A DNA stretch of 64,000 bases from an uncultured Woeseiaceae bacterium (lineage in GTDB: Bacteria; Pseudomonadota; Gammaproteobacteria; Steroidobacterales; Woeseiaceae): assembly GCA_947258565.1 (NCBI GenBank), contig CAMYJB010000006.1:38812-102811 (forward strand), written 5' to 3'. Positions 37,420-46,827 of this stretch are shown in pieces (the stretch's first letter is position 1; every line of letters starts with the position of its first letter). A program made the translations under genes and the position numbers. The notes under the pieces were generated by a model. That model searched no databases and had not been told where the DNA came from. It saw only the letters and a list, made by a program, of their open reading frames with translations.

Positions 37420-38334
37420 ATGATAACGCGGGTGAGACCTGCCTATCTCAAGCTGGCCGAGTCAGGTGAATTGACGGAGCGCGCCTGCCGCGCATGGCAG
37501 CACCTCGAGGATTGCGACCTGTGTGCCCGTTACTGCCGCATCGATCGGCTGGAGACCATCAAAGGCGCCGTTTGCCGCACGGGCGAACGCGCGCTCGTGC
37601 ATGGCCATGGCCCGCATCACGGCGAGGAAGACCCGTTGCGCGGCTGGAACGGCTCCGGGACGATCTTCTTCAGCTGGTGCAATCTCCGTTGCGTGTACTG
37701 CCAGAACTGGGACATCAGCCAGAAAGGGCTCGGCCGCGTAGTCGAACCGGACGAATTGGCCGGCATGATGCTGGAATTGCAGGCTCGGGGCTGCCACAAC
37801 ATCAACTTCGTCTCGCCCAGCCATGTTGTCGCGCAGATCATTGCGGCGGTTTCGATAGCGGCGAACCAGGGGCTCACACTGCCACTCGTTTATAACACCG
37901 GTGGCTACGATAGCGTGGAGGCCCTCGAACTGCTCGACGGCGTCATCGATATCTACATGCCCGACATGAAATACGGTGACGCTGACACGGCACACCGTTA
38001 CTCTCACGTTCGCGATTACGTCGAGGTCAATCGCCGTGCAGTACGGGAGATGCACCGGCAGGTGGGCGACCTCGTACTCGATGACGACGGGATCGCCGTG
38101 CGCGGACTGCTCGTGCGGCACCTTGTTCTGCCGCAGAACATCGGTGGCACCGATTCGATGCTCCACTTCCTTGCAACAGAGGTTTCCGTCGACACCTGGC
38201 TGAACATCATGGACCAGTACCGGCCGTGTTACCGAGCCGACGATTACGCGTCGCTCGATCGGCCGATTTCAAGGCTCGAGTACACACAGGCGCTCGCCTG
38301 GGCAAAGGCGGAGGGATTCAGGCGCCTCGCGTGA
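37420..38334 (+). CDS. radical SAM protein (PflA-type)
   Basis: SWCNLRCVYCQNWDISQKG (CxxxCxxC); extra N-terminal CDLCARYC cysteines. Confidence 0.85.
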   Translation: MITRVRPAYLKLAESGELTERACRAWQHLEDCDLCARYCRIDRLETIKGAVCRTGERALVHGHGPHHGEEDPLRGWNGSGTIFFSWCNLRCVYCQNWDISQKGLGRVVEPDELAGMMLELQARGCHNINFVSPSHVVAQIIAAVSIAANQGLTLPLVYNTGGYDSVEALELLDGVIDIYMPDMKYGDADTAHRYSHVRDYVEVNRRAVREMHRQVGDLVLDDDGIAVRGLLVRHLVLPQNIGGTDSMLHFLATEVSVDTWLNIMDQYRPCYRADDYASLDRPISRLEYTQALAWAKAEGFRRLA

Positions 38335-38357
38335 ACTAATATAGGTATTTGATCGTA

Positions 38358-39032
38358 ATGAAAATGACGATGCACGCAGCGATCCTCTTCCTTGGCCTCA
38401 CATATGCGTGGGGCGTCAACGGTATGGAACGCGATCAGCACATTGCCCTTCCGCAACCGTCGATCGACGGCGACGTATCGCTCGAGGCGGCCATTCATGA
38501 ACGACGCTCCGTACGGGATTTCTCGACGCAGTCACTGTCGCTTGCGGAGGTCGGGCAGCTACTGTGGGCCGCGCAGGGCGTGACGTCGGTGGACGGCCTC
38601 CGCGCGGCCCCGTCTGCGGGCGCGCTCTATCCGCTCGAGATTTACCTTGTTGCTGGCGACGTCGAATCGCTGCCTGCAGGTCTGTATCGCTACGTAGCCA
38701 GGGGACATCGGCTGCGGCAGGTCTCGGACGGCGACCTGCGAAAATCGTTGGCGAGGGCCGCGCTCGACCAGTCCTGGGTACGCCGCGCCCCGGCCGTTCT
38801 GGTCATCGCCGGCGTCTACGACCGCAGCGCGAAGAAGTACGGGCAGCGAGCGCGCCGTTACACCCGCATCGAAAGCGGCCATGCCGCGCAAAACGTCTAC
38901 CTGCAGGCAACAGCCCTTGAACTCGCAACCGTCATTGTTGGTGCCTTCGAGGATGCCGAGGTGCAGGAGGTCCTGGTCTTACCCGCGGATCATGCGCCGC
39001 TCGCACTCATGCCGATAGGCCACCCGCGTTAG
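38358..39032 (+). CDS. SagB/ThcOx-type nitroreductase-fold protein with N-terminal signal
   Basis: ERRSVRDFSTQSLSLAEVGQLLWAAQGV, RAAPSAGALYPLEIYLV, GHAAQNVYLQATAL. Confidence 0.85.
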   Translation: MKMTMHAAILFLGLTYAWGVNGMERDQHIALPQPSIDGDVSLEAAIHERRSVRDFSTQSLSLAEVGQLLWAAQGVTSVDGLRAAPSAGALYPLEIYLVAGDVESLPAGLYRYVARGHRLRQVSDGDLRKSLARAALDQSWVRRAPAVLVIAGVYDRSAKKYGQRARRYTRIESGHAAQNVYLQATALELATVIVGAFEDAEVQEVLVLPADHAPLALMPIGHPR

Positions 39033-39042
39033 CGACAAACCA

Positions 39043-39108
39043 ATTTGGGGACAGTGACTTTAAGTGCCAGGCGGAGGCGCCTGGCACTTAAAGTCACTGT
39101 CCCCAAAT
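39043..39108. repeat. palindromic element R10
   Basis: ATTTGGGGACAGTGACTTTAAGTGCCAGGCGGAGGCGCCTGGCACTTAAAGTCACTGTCCCCAAAT. Confidence 0.95.
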
Positions 39109-39201
39109 GATAAGGAGTGGCTTCGCACCGAGCCAGGCTAGTAATATCGTCGCGAGCAGAGCTTACCGGAGACCGCCATCGTTAGCACCGATCCAACGAC
39201 C

Positions 39202-39933
39202 GTGAACATAGCGTCACCTTACGATGCGCCTGGCTGGGCGCAGGCGATGCGCCGCCTCACCGACTACCTCGTTGTCGATTTCCTGGGGGGGCCACGGCCA
39301 TGGAAACTCGCCTGGGTAATCAATTTCCAGAAAGCGGGGACGTTCGTGTTTCTTCTCGCGCTGATTGCGTACTACGGCAATACTTCGACCGCCGCGTGGG
39401 TCTACACGGCCATGCAAGGGAGCTACGGCCTCGTCTGGATACTCAAGGACACAGCGTTTCCGGATCCGGGCTGGCAGCGACGCGTTACTATCGGCGGCGG
39501 TATCAATGCATTCGTGGGTGTGCTGGGCTGGTACTGGGTGTTCGGATGGCTGCTGGTTTCCGGGGTCTCGCAACCTGACTATCCGCTGCCCGACTTCGCC
39601 TGGTTTTGCCTGTGCATCAGCGTTTGCATCACGGGATCTGCCATCATGATCGCGGCAGATGCACAAAAGTACTTCACCTTGCGCGTAGAGAAAGGCCTGA
39701 TCACTGGCGGGATGCATCGCTATGTGCGTCATCCCAACTACCTTGGTGAAATCATGATCTATGGCAGTTTCGCGATGCTGGTCTGGCACTGGCTGCCCGT
39801 CGTTGTTCTTACCTGGATCTGGCTGGGACTGTTCGCGGTCAACATGATCATGAAAGAAGCCAGCATGTCACGTTACCCTGAATGGGCGGCGTACAAGAAA
39901 CGGACCTGGTGGTTGCTGCCGTTCGTACTCTAG
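39202..39933 (+). CDS. DUF1295/isoprenylcysteine methyltransferase-like membrane protein
   Basis: MHRYVRHPNYLGEIMIYGSFAMLVWHW and MSRYPEWAAYKKRT motifs. Confidence 0.75.
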   Translation: MNIASPYDAPGWAQAMRRLTDYLVVDFLGGPRPWKLAWVINFQKAGTFVFLLALIAYYGNTSTAAWVYTAMQGSYGLVWILKDTAFPDPGWQRRVTIGGGINAFVGVLGWYWVFGWLLVSGVSQPDYPLPDFAWFCLCISVCITGSAIMIAADAQKYFTLRVEKGLITGGMHRYVRHPNYLGEIMIYGSFAMLVWHWLPVVVLTWIWLGLFAVNMIMKEASMSRYPEWAAYKKRTWWLLPFVL

Positions 39934-39935
39934 CT

Positions 39936-39998
39936 ATTTGGGGACAGTGACTTTAAGTGCCAGGCGCCTCCGCCTGGCACTTAAAGTCACTGTCCCCA
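39936..39998. repeat. palindromic element R11
   Basis: ATTTGGGGACAG...GGCGCCTCCGCC...CTGTCCCCA. Confidence 0.95.
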
Positions 39999-40119
39999 CT
40001 CTGTTCGGCACTAGGTAGACCTCCGGATAGCCGTCGCTCAAGGATTCTGGGAAACTTCGGCTTGGAGGTGGTGTGCAATTGTGCTGCCGCCTTCATTTGC
40101 GACGAGGCTTTCGCAGCGA

Positions 40120-40608
40120 ATGCCCAGGGGTCGTTACAAAGAGGAGGCAACCCTCCTCTTCGTAGCTGTGCTTCTGCTGGTCGTCGGCGTTATTGTCTAC
40201 GCGATTGACCGCGGCGGCGCAGCGTATTTCCTGATTGGTTGGACCGCCAGCCACGGCGAAGCTGAACTCTTCGGGCCATTCGGCAACCATCTCCCCACGT
40301 TTGTTCACTCGATGGCCACTATCCTGGTCTTGGCGGCCGTGCTCCGGCCCTGGCCGAAGCTTTTGCCGGCTATCGCCTTCAGCTGGTTTGCCATTGAATG
40401 CCTCTTCGAGGTCGCACAGATTTCGCCGCTGGATGCACGCGTTGCAGCGGTCTTGCCGGCATGGTTTTACGACGTGCCCGTTCTCGAAGCCAGTGCCGGC
40501 TACTTCATTAACGGTACCTACGACCCGCTCGATATCTTTTCGATCGCACTGGGTGCGGCCGCAGCGTACTGGATCGTTCGCATGACAGAACGAGGAGACC
40601 TACGATGA
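40120..40608 (+). CDS. hypothetical membrane protein
   Basis: Several TM segments; 4-nt overlap with the next gene. Confidence 0.6.
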   Translation: MPRGRYKEEATLLFVAVLLLVVGVIVYAIDRGGAAYFLIGWTASHGEAELFGPFGNHLPTFVHSMATILVLAAVLRPWPKLLPAIAFSWFAIECLFEVAQISPLDARVAAVLPAWFYDVPVLEASAGYFINGTYDPLDIFSIALGAAAAYWIVRMTERGDLR

Positions 40609-41711
40609 TTAAAACTGATAACAAAGCCTTGCCATGGCGTACGCTCTGGCTGATTCCCGTCTTGGTATTTGGCGTCTTGACCATCGTCGCAACCGGTGGT
40701 GGCGGTGGTGGTGACGATAGCGGTGGCCCGATCGGCGGCGGCGACGATCCCGGCCCGGTCAACATCCTGCCGACGTACAACTTCTTCCTCACTAACCTGC
40801 AGGATACCGACGGCGGCCTGTTGACGGTCTCACTCGGCAGCGGCCTTACCGTGTCGTTCGACATCGACGGGCTTCTCGCAAACACTGTGGACGTATCGGT
40901 CGATGCCAGCAACGAAGTGACCTTCCTGTCGTACGTCGCTCGCGCGAGTACGGGCTTCGACCTGATCGTATCCAGCGGTGGCTTATTGCCGATTGATGGA
41001 ACGATTACGGTGACACTGACCGAGGATGTCCCCGTCAATGTCGGTGCGCCCCCAACGAGTGGCGCCTTCGATGTCGCTTTTCTCTTCGAGACCGTCAGCG
41101 TGAGCGTAGTCGCCGGCGGCGTTGAGCTCAGCCTCAACGGCGGCGAGGCGGTTCCCTACACGTGGGACGAATTCGAGAACCTGCTTGACGACGACGCGCA
41201 GGAAGATTGGTTGCGCCGGGCCTCGCTGGCCGGGGCCGCGTTCGAATTCCTCTACGAGTACTTCTTCAATGTCGCCGACATTCTGGACGAACTGGAGCTC
41301 GCGACGCTGACGAATCCGCTCATCGAGAGCTGCGACATGTTCACCGGCACACCTCCAGCCGGTGTCCTGGCGCAGGGCGAGATCACGGTAACCTGGACCG
41401 GCTCGGGTGAGCTGTCCACGGGCGATGACTTCAACTGGCAATTCAACCAGTGCTGGATCGACGAGCCGAACGACACCACAGACGAGCTGCTCAACGGCAC
41501 GGTATTGCTGGAAAACTACACGGAGACGGTAGACTTCAACACGAACAATTTGTTCGAGATCGGCTTCGGTGGCCTGAGCGGCCAGCCGGGTGGCGTGATA
41601 TTCGACCTTACGGTGTCCGAGACCGTCGAGGAAAACGGCGTATTCACGATTGCGGCCGATGACGTGGTCACAATCACCGGCGGTTTTGCGATGATCATCC
41701 AGGCGCCGTAG
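40605..41711 (+). CDS. hypothetical secreted protein
   Basis: N-terminal TM/signal then TGGGGGGDDSGG linker; no family recognised. Confidence 0.6.
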   Translation: MIKTDNKALPWRTLWLIPVLVFGVLTIVATGGGGGGDDSGGPIGGGDDPGPVNILPTYNFFLTNLQDTDGGLLTVSLGSGLTVSFDIDGLLANTVDVSVDASNEVTFLSYVARASTGFDLIVSSGGLLPIDGTITVTLTEDVPVNVGAPPTSGAFDVAFLFETVSVSVVAGGVELSLNGGEAVPYTWDEFENLLDDDAQEDWLRRASLAGAAFEFLYEYFFNVADILDELELATLTNPLIESCDMFTGTPPAGVLAQGEITVTWTGSGELSTGDDFNWQFNQCWIDEPNDTTDELLNGTVLLENYTETVDFNTNNLFEIGFGGLSGQPGGVIFDLTVSETVEENGVFTIAADDVVTITGGFAMIIQAP

Positions 41712-41729
41712 AGAAGGGTCACAACCACT

Positions 41730-41795
41730 ATTTGGGGACAGTGACTTTAAGTGCCAGGCACCTCCGCCTGGCACTTAAAGTCACTGTCCCCATTT
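41730..41795. repeat. palindromic element R12
   Basis: ATTTGGGGACAGTGACTTTAAGTGCCAGGCACCTCCGCCTGGCACTTAAAGTCACTGTCCCCATTT. Confidence 0.95.
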
Positions 41796-41798
41796 ATT

Positions 41799-42440
41799 TT
41801 ATTTCTGTAGCTCCTCGCGGACCAGGTTTGCCAATTGCTCCTGCCCGAAACTGGGCAGCGCACGCCCGTTGACGAAGTATTCCGGCGTCGCGACGACCTT
41901 CAGGACTTTCGAGTCCTGCAGGTCCTTCTCCATGCGTTGCTGGACTTCCGCTGAATTCATGTCGGTTTGAAGCTGCTCCATATTCAGGCCCACGCGCGCC
42001 AATGCCGGTAAGACCCTGTCCTGCTGCACAACGTGGTTGTCCACCCACTGTCTTTGCGACGCCAGCAGCGTTTCCAGGGTTTCCCAGTACTTGTCCTGGT
42101 TGCGGCTGGCCTCGAGGACCCTCACCGCGTAATCGACGCCGTCATGAAACGCGACGTGACGGACCGACAGTCGAAGGTCGTCAGGTACTTCAGCCATCCA
42201 GCCCTTGACCATGGGATAAAACAGGGCGCAGGTTCCGCAAGCGGGATCGAGAAACTCGACGATGTGCACCTTGGCATCCGGAGGGCCCAGCGTGGGCGAA
42301 TGTTCGCTTGCAAGGGCTGACTCGCGCGCCGCGTCCTCAACCCGCGAAGGCTGAGAGTCACCGCACGCGGTCAGAAATAGTGCCGCCAACAGTACCATCC
42401 AACGGTGAGGGTCGGACCACCGCAACTCATTGGCAAACAT
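41799..42440 (-). CDS. DsbA-like thioredoxin-fold lipoprotein
   Basis: LLAALFLTACGDS lipobox; IVEFLDPACGTCALFYPMVKGW; VVATPEYFVNGRALPSFG cis-Pro region. Confidence 0.8.
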   Translation of the reverse strand: MFANELRWSDPHRWMVLLAALFLTACGDSQPSRVEDAARESALASEHSPTLGPPDAKVHIVEFLDPACGTCALFYPMVKGWMAEVPDDLRLSVRHVAFHDGVDYAVRVLEASRNQDKYWETLETLLASQRQWVDNHVVQQDRVLPALARVGLNMEQLQTDMNSAEVQQRMEKDLQDSKVLKVVATPEYFVNGRALPSFGQEQLANLVREELQK

Positions 42441-42654
42441 ATTATTTCTAAGCTGAATCCAGCTCAGAGGTGCCTTAATGGCAGCATTTGGCATCAGAAA
42501 TACCCCTTTTAAGATCGAAGTAGCAGAGTGCATCCGCTTAATTTGTGGTTTTTGCCATCGAAAACGCAAGTTTAAGACCCTAACTGGCACTGGGTTTAGG
42601 TTATTGTTCTATATAATTCAGTTAGTTATGGTGGTCCGACCCACGCTCACCACG

Positions 42655-43950
42655 CTAATGCGGCGAGAATCCGAACCATTGCGGGAAAATCACCAGGATG
42701 GCGAGCACGACCATCTGCAGGACGATGAAGGGCATGACGCCGTAGTAGATATCCGTGGTCCGCACCTCGGCTGGCGCTACACCCTTGAGGTAGAACAAGC
42801 TGAACCCGAACGGTGGCGTCAGGAATGAAGTCTGCAGGTTCATCGCGATCAGGATCGCGTACCAGATCGGGTTGATCCCCAGGGCCGCGGCGATAGGCAC
42901 CAGGATCGGCACGACGATGTAGGAAATCTCGACAAAGTCGATGAAGAACCCCAACGCCATGATGATCAGCATTGACAGAATCAGGAAGCCCCACTCCTCG
43001 CCCGGCAGGCCCGTCATGAACTCCTCGACTATCCAGTCGCCACCGGTGTAGGTGAATACCATCGAGAAGGCCGTTGCGCCGATCAGGATCGCAAACACCA
43101 TGGCCGTGATTTTGACGGTCTCCAGCGAACTCTCCCAGACCATGCGCACCGAGAACCGGCCGTAGAACGCGGCCAGCAAGATGGCGCCGACGCCGCCAAC
43201 CGAGGACGATTCCGTCGGCGTCGCCACGCCGGTCAGGATCGAGCCGAGTACCAGGATGATCAGCACGAGCGGCGGCACGACCGCTTTCAGCGCCTGCCAC
43301 ACCTGGTGCCTCTTTGTACCGGTCATCTCCTCGAGACGGATCGGCGGCGTCAGGTCCTTCTTGATCAGCGCGATGACAACGATGTAAACGACATAGAAGC
43401 CGACCAGCGACAGGCCCGGCCAGAGCGCCGCCTTGAACAGGTCACCGACGGGTTCCTGGAACACGTCGCCAAGGATGATGAGAATAATGGACGGCGGAAT
43501 GATCTGGCCGAGCGTGCCTGCAGCGCAGATGGTCCCGGTGGCCAGCCGTTTATCATAGTTGTACTTGAGCATAACCGGCAGTGAGATCACGCCCATCGCC
43601 ACCACGCTCGCGCCGACGACGCCGGTCGATGCCGCCAGCAACGCGCCGACCAGAATCGTCGAGATGGCGATGCCGCCGCGAATCTCGCCGAACAGGAAGC
43701 CCATCGACTCGAGCAGGCGTTCGGCGAGGTCGGATTTCTGCAGCACGATTCCCATGAATATGAATAGCGGGATAGCCATCAGGATCGTGTTATTCATGAT
43801 CGACCAGATGCGGTGCGGCATCAGCGCAAAGATCCCCGGCCCCTCCGCAAGCAGGCCGAAAAATACCGCGACACCACCAAAGGTGAACGCTACGGGAAAG
43901 CCGACGAGCAGCAATAACAGCGCAACGCCGAACATCATCAGCCCGATCAT
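42655..43950 (-). CDS. dctM: TRAP transporter large permease (DctM)
   Basis: Polytopic 430-aa protein; IPLFIFMGIVLQKSDLAERLLESM; order M-Q-P on minus strand. Confidence 0.9.
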   Translation of the reverse strand: MIGLMMFGVALLLLLVGFPVAFTFGGVAVFFGLLAEGPGIFALMPHRIWSIMNNTILMAIPLFIFMGIVLQKSDLAERLLESMGFLFGEIRGGIAISTILVGALLAASTGVVGASVVAMGVISLPVMLKYNYDKRLATGTICAAGTLGQIIPPSIILIILGDVFQEPVGDLFKAALWPGLSLVGFYVVYIVVIALIKKDLTPPIRLEEMTGTKRHQVWQALKAVVPPLVLIILVLGSILTGVATPTESSSVGGVGAILLAAFYGRFSVRMVWESSLETVKITAMVFAILIGATAFSMVFTYTGGDWIVEEFMTGLPGEEWGFLILSMLIIMALGFFIDFVEISYIVVPILVPIAAALGINPIWYAILIAMNLQTSFLTPPFGFSLFYLKGVAPAEVRTTDIYYGVMPFIVLQMVVLAILVIFPQWFGFSPH

Positions 43951-43993
43951 CGCGCAGCGCCCTCGTCGCTCAAGAGCCGACAATGAAGCGGCA

Positions 43994-44527
43994 CTAAATC
44001 ATCTCCTTTGGTCGTTCCTGCGGCGCCACGATGCCGAGGAGAATGTTGACGTTGTGTATGACGAATCCGACAGCCGAGACGACCAGGAACACGAACGAAG
44101 CCGGGATGACGAGCTTGATCAGCCACCGATACCGCAACCCGCCCGGATCGCCACTGATTTCACCCGAACTGTAGGCCTCCTGCACGTACCAGACGGAACC
44201 CTCGATGATCAGCACGCTTAACGGGAGCAAAAACAGCAAAGTGCCCGCAATGTTGACGATAGCCTTCCTGCGTGGCGAGAACCGGTCGTACAAGACATCG
44301 ACACGCACGTGCCCGTCTTCCTTGAGCCCGTAGGCGATGCCGAACAGGAATACCATCGCGAACAGGTGCCACTCCATCTCCTGCAGGGCGATCGAACCGC
44401 TGCTGAAGAAATAGCGCATGATCGCGTCGTAGAAGACGTTGACCAGCATGAGCAGGTTGAGGACACCTGCGATCCACCCCATCACGTCGGAGAAGCGATC
44501 GAAGAGTGTCTCGAGCCTCAGGAGCAT
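43994..44527 (-). CDS. dctQ: TRAP transporter small permease (DctQ)
   Basis: Four TM segments; EMEWHLFAMVFLFGIAYGLKEDGHVRVDVLYDRFSPR. Confidence 0.9.
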   Translation of the reverse strand: MLLRLETLFDRFSDVMGWIAGVLNLLMLVNVFYDAIMRYFFSSGSIALQEMEWHLFAMVFLFGIAYGLKEDGHVRVDVLYDRFSPRRKAIVNIAGTLLFLLPLSVLIIEGSVWYVQEAYSSGEISGDPGGLRYRWLIKLVIPASFVFLVVSAVGFVIHNVNILLGIVAPQERPKEMI

Positions 44528-44551
44528 TTAGTGCCCTTACGTCGGGATAAA

Positions 44552-44577
44552 AGACTCCCGGCCGAAGCCGGGAGTCT
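44552..44577 (-). terminator. hairpin between dctP and dctQ (attenuator/partial terminator)
   Basis: GACTCCCGGC-cgaa/ttcg-GCCGGGAGTC followed on the minus strand by TTTTAT. Confidence 0.6.
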
Positions 44578-44585
44578 GAGCCGGA

Positions 44586-45728
44586 CTATTCGAGATTGTC
44601 CTTGAGATAGGCGTAGTCGGAAATCTCGGTCCACTTGCGCGCCATCTTCATGTAGGCGGCTTGTGATTCGAGTATTTCCTTGAACATCGGATCGGCGGCT
44701 GCGCTTTCCGCCAGCAGTTCCTGGTTGACCCTTTTCATTTCCGCAATGATCTCGGGAGGGAAGGTGCGAATCTTGACGTCCGGGTACTCCTCTTCGATCG
44801 AAGCCCAGTTGACCGCGCTCTCATGGTAGGAGTGAGCATACATGTCATAGGCTGCATACTGCATTGCCGTGACCAGGATCTCCTGCAAGTGCGCTGGCAG
44901 GGAGTCGAACGCTTCCTTGTTGACCATGAATTGCAGTTCCGTCGCAGGTTCGTGCCACCCCGTGTAGTAGTACTGGGAAATCTTCTGGAACCCCATGTTT
45001 AGATCGAGAGACGGACCGACCCATTCCAGGGCGTCAATGGTGCCGCGCTCGAGCGCCGTATAGAGCTCGCCCGGGGCAATATTCGTTACCACGACACCGA
45101 GCTTGGACAGGACCTCGCCGGCAAACCCCGGAATGCGCATTTTGAGTCCGTTCAGGTCCTCGAGCGTGTTGATTTCCTTGGCGAACCAGCCACCCATCTG
45201 GTTACCGGTATTGCCGCCGGGGAAGCTGTAGACGCCCTGTTTGTCGTAGACCTTTTTCATCAGGTCCATGCCGCCGCCGTAATAGAACCAGGCATACTGC
45301 TCCGGGGCGATCATGCCGAAGGGCATGGTGGAGAAGAACATCGTGCTGGGATCCTTGCCCTTCCAGTAATACGACGCAGAGTGGCCCATCTCGTACTGGC
45401 CGGCCTTGACCATATCGAGGATGCCAAAAGCCGCCTTGTGCTTGTTCGACGAGTCGATGCGAATTTCCAGTTCACCGCCCGACATCGCCTTGACCATGTC
45501 GGCCATCTTGATGACCGCATCGCCAAAAATAGGAAAACCCGTTCCCCAGGTCTGTGCCAGCTTCCATACGATGGTTTCCTTCTCAACTTCGCTTTCCGCC
45601 GGCGCCGCTGCCTGTTGCTGTTGTTGTTCTCCACACGCCGCCAGTGCCAGCAGAGAACCAAGCGCCACCAGGCCGGCAAGCGGTTTCATAGCATGCTTCA
45701 GCTGTTTCATTGCTTTTCTTCCTATCAA
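44586..45728 (-). CDS. dctP: TRAP transporter substrate-binding protein (DctP)
   Basis: Lipoprotein signal LLALAACGEQQ; MRIPGFAGEVLSKLGVVVTNIAPGELYTALERGTIDALEWVGPSLD. Confidence 0.9.
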   Translation of the reverse strand: MIGRKAMKQLKHAMKPLAGLVALGSLLALAACGEQQQQQAAAPAESEVEKETIVWKLAQTWGTGFPIFGDAVIKMADMVKAMSGGELEIRIDSSNKHKAAFGILDMVKAGQYEMGHSASYYWKGKDPSTMFFSTMPFGMIAPEQYAWFYYGGGMDLMKKVYDKQGVYSFPGGNTGNQMGGWFAKEINTLEDLNGLKMRIPGFAGEVLSKLGVVVTNIAPGELYTALERGTIDALEWVGPSLDLNMGFQKISQYYYTGWHEPATELQFMVNKEAFDSLPAHLQEILVTAMQYAAYDMYAHSYHESAVNWASIEEEYPDVKIRTFPPEIIAEMKRVNQELLAESAAADPMFKEILESQAAYMKMARKWTEISDYAYLKDNLE

Positions 45729-45939
45729 TTAGAAGGAGACGAAATTCTAGCGCGTTCGGCGGCTAAAAGGGCCGCGAGGAGCCGTTCAATGCTCGCGGCA
45801 GGTACAATTCCGGACCTGGGAAGGCATCAGAACCTGGTCCGGAGGTGAAATATGAGCGAACTCAGCCACAAAGAGCGGGTTGCGCATTAGCGCGCGTCGC
45901 TGTTTGGCACCCGGGCGCTTTGGCTGTAATTTTGATTCC

Positions 45940-46827
45940 ATGAACAGGATATCCAGTACCCGATTCGCATTTGCGGTAGTGCTGCCTCTCCTTGTGTCGG
46001 CCTGCGGCGCGGGCGCGCCGCCAGCGGACGAGGCACCCGTGCAGTACCCGGCTGCCAATTTCGACAACGACACGTATCAACCGGGCCCGGGCTGGCAGCT
46101 GCTCTGGGCGGACGAGTTCCGGGGCGAAACCCTCGATCCGGCGAAATGGAAGCGCCAGGTCGTGAAGGCCGGGCGTTTCAACCGCGAGTGGCAGCGCTAC
46201 ACCGACAGCGTCGACAACGCCTATATCGACAACGGTTGCCTGGTGATCAAGGCGATTCACGAGAGTGACACGCACGGCTCGGATCAGTTCACGTCGGCCC
46301 GGCTGTACACTTTACCGGAGCATGGCTGGACGTACGGCAAAATCGCAGCCCGTATCCAGCTCCCATATGGAAGGGGCATCTGGCCGGCATTCTGGATGCT
46401 CGGCGCCAACATCGACGAAAACGGCGGCAATACGCCCTGGCCACAATCCGGCGAAATCGACATCCTGGAGTTGTACGGCTCACGAGACAACGCCGCCGTA
46501 GAGGCCAATATTCACTACGCCGGAAAATCAGGCCGCCACGCAAGCATGGGCGCGGTCGCTACCAAGCTGGACCAGGGCAGGTTCGCCGACAATTTTCACG
46601 TGTTCGAGATCGAGTGGGATGTTGACAGCATCCGGTGGTTCGTCGACGGCAAGCGATTCGCATCGGCATCGATCTCTTCGGACGAATTTTCGGAGTTTCA
46701 CGAGCCCTTCTTCATCCTGCTGAACATCGCCGTCGGCGGCCGCAGCGCCGGTCGGACTGATGACACGACGCGATTTCCGCAATACATGTACGTCGACTGG
46801 GTACGTGTCTACCGGCAAAATAATTAG
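45940..46827 (+). CDS. glycoside hydrolase family 16 lipoprotein
   Basis: WPQSGEIDILELYG (ExDxxE catalytic motif); lipobox LLVSACGAG. Confidence 0.9.
   Translation: MNRISSTRFAFAVVLPLLVSACGAGAPPADEAPVQYPAANFDNDTYQPGPGWQLLWADEFRGETLDPAKWKRQVVKAGRFNREWQRYTDSVDNAYIDNGCLVIKAIHESDTHGSDQFTSARLYTLPEHGWTYGKIAARIQLPYGRGIWPAFWMLGANIDENGGNTPWPQSGEIDILELYGSRDNAAVEANIHYAGKSGRHASMGAVATKLDQGRFADNFHVFEIEWDVDSIRWFVDGKRFASASISSDEFSEFHEPFFILLNIAVGGRSAGRTDDTTRFPQYMYVDWVRVYRQNN

Noticed and set aside
37420-39032. RiPP biosynthetic cluster (radical SAM plus SagB-like)
   Set aside because: No precursor peptide, YcaO or protease/export genes nearby; calling a RiPP system would overreach.
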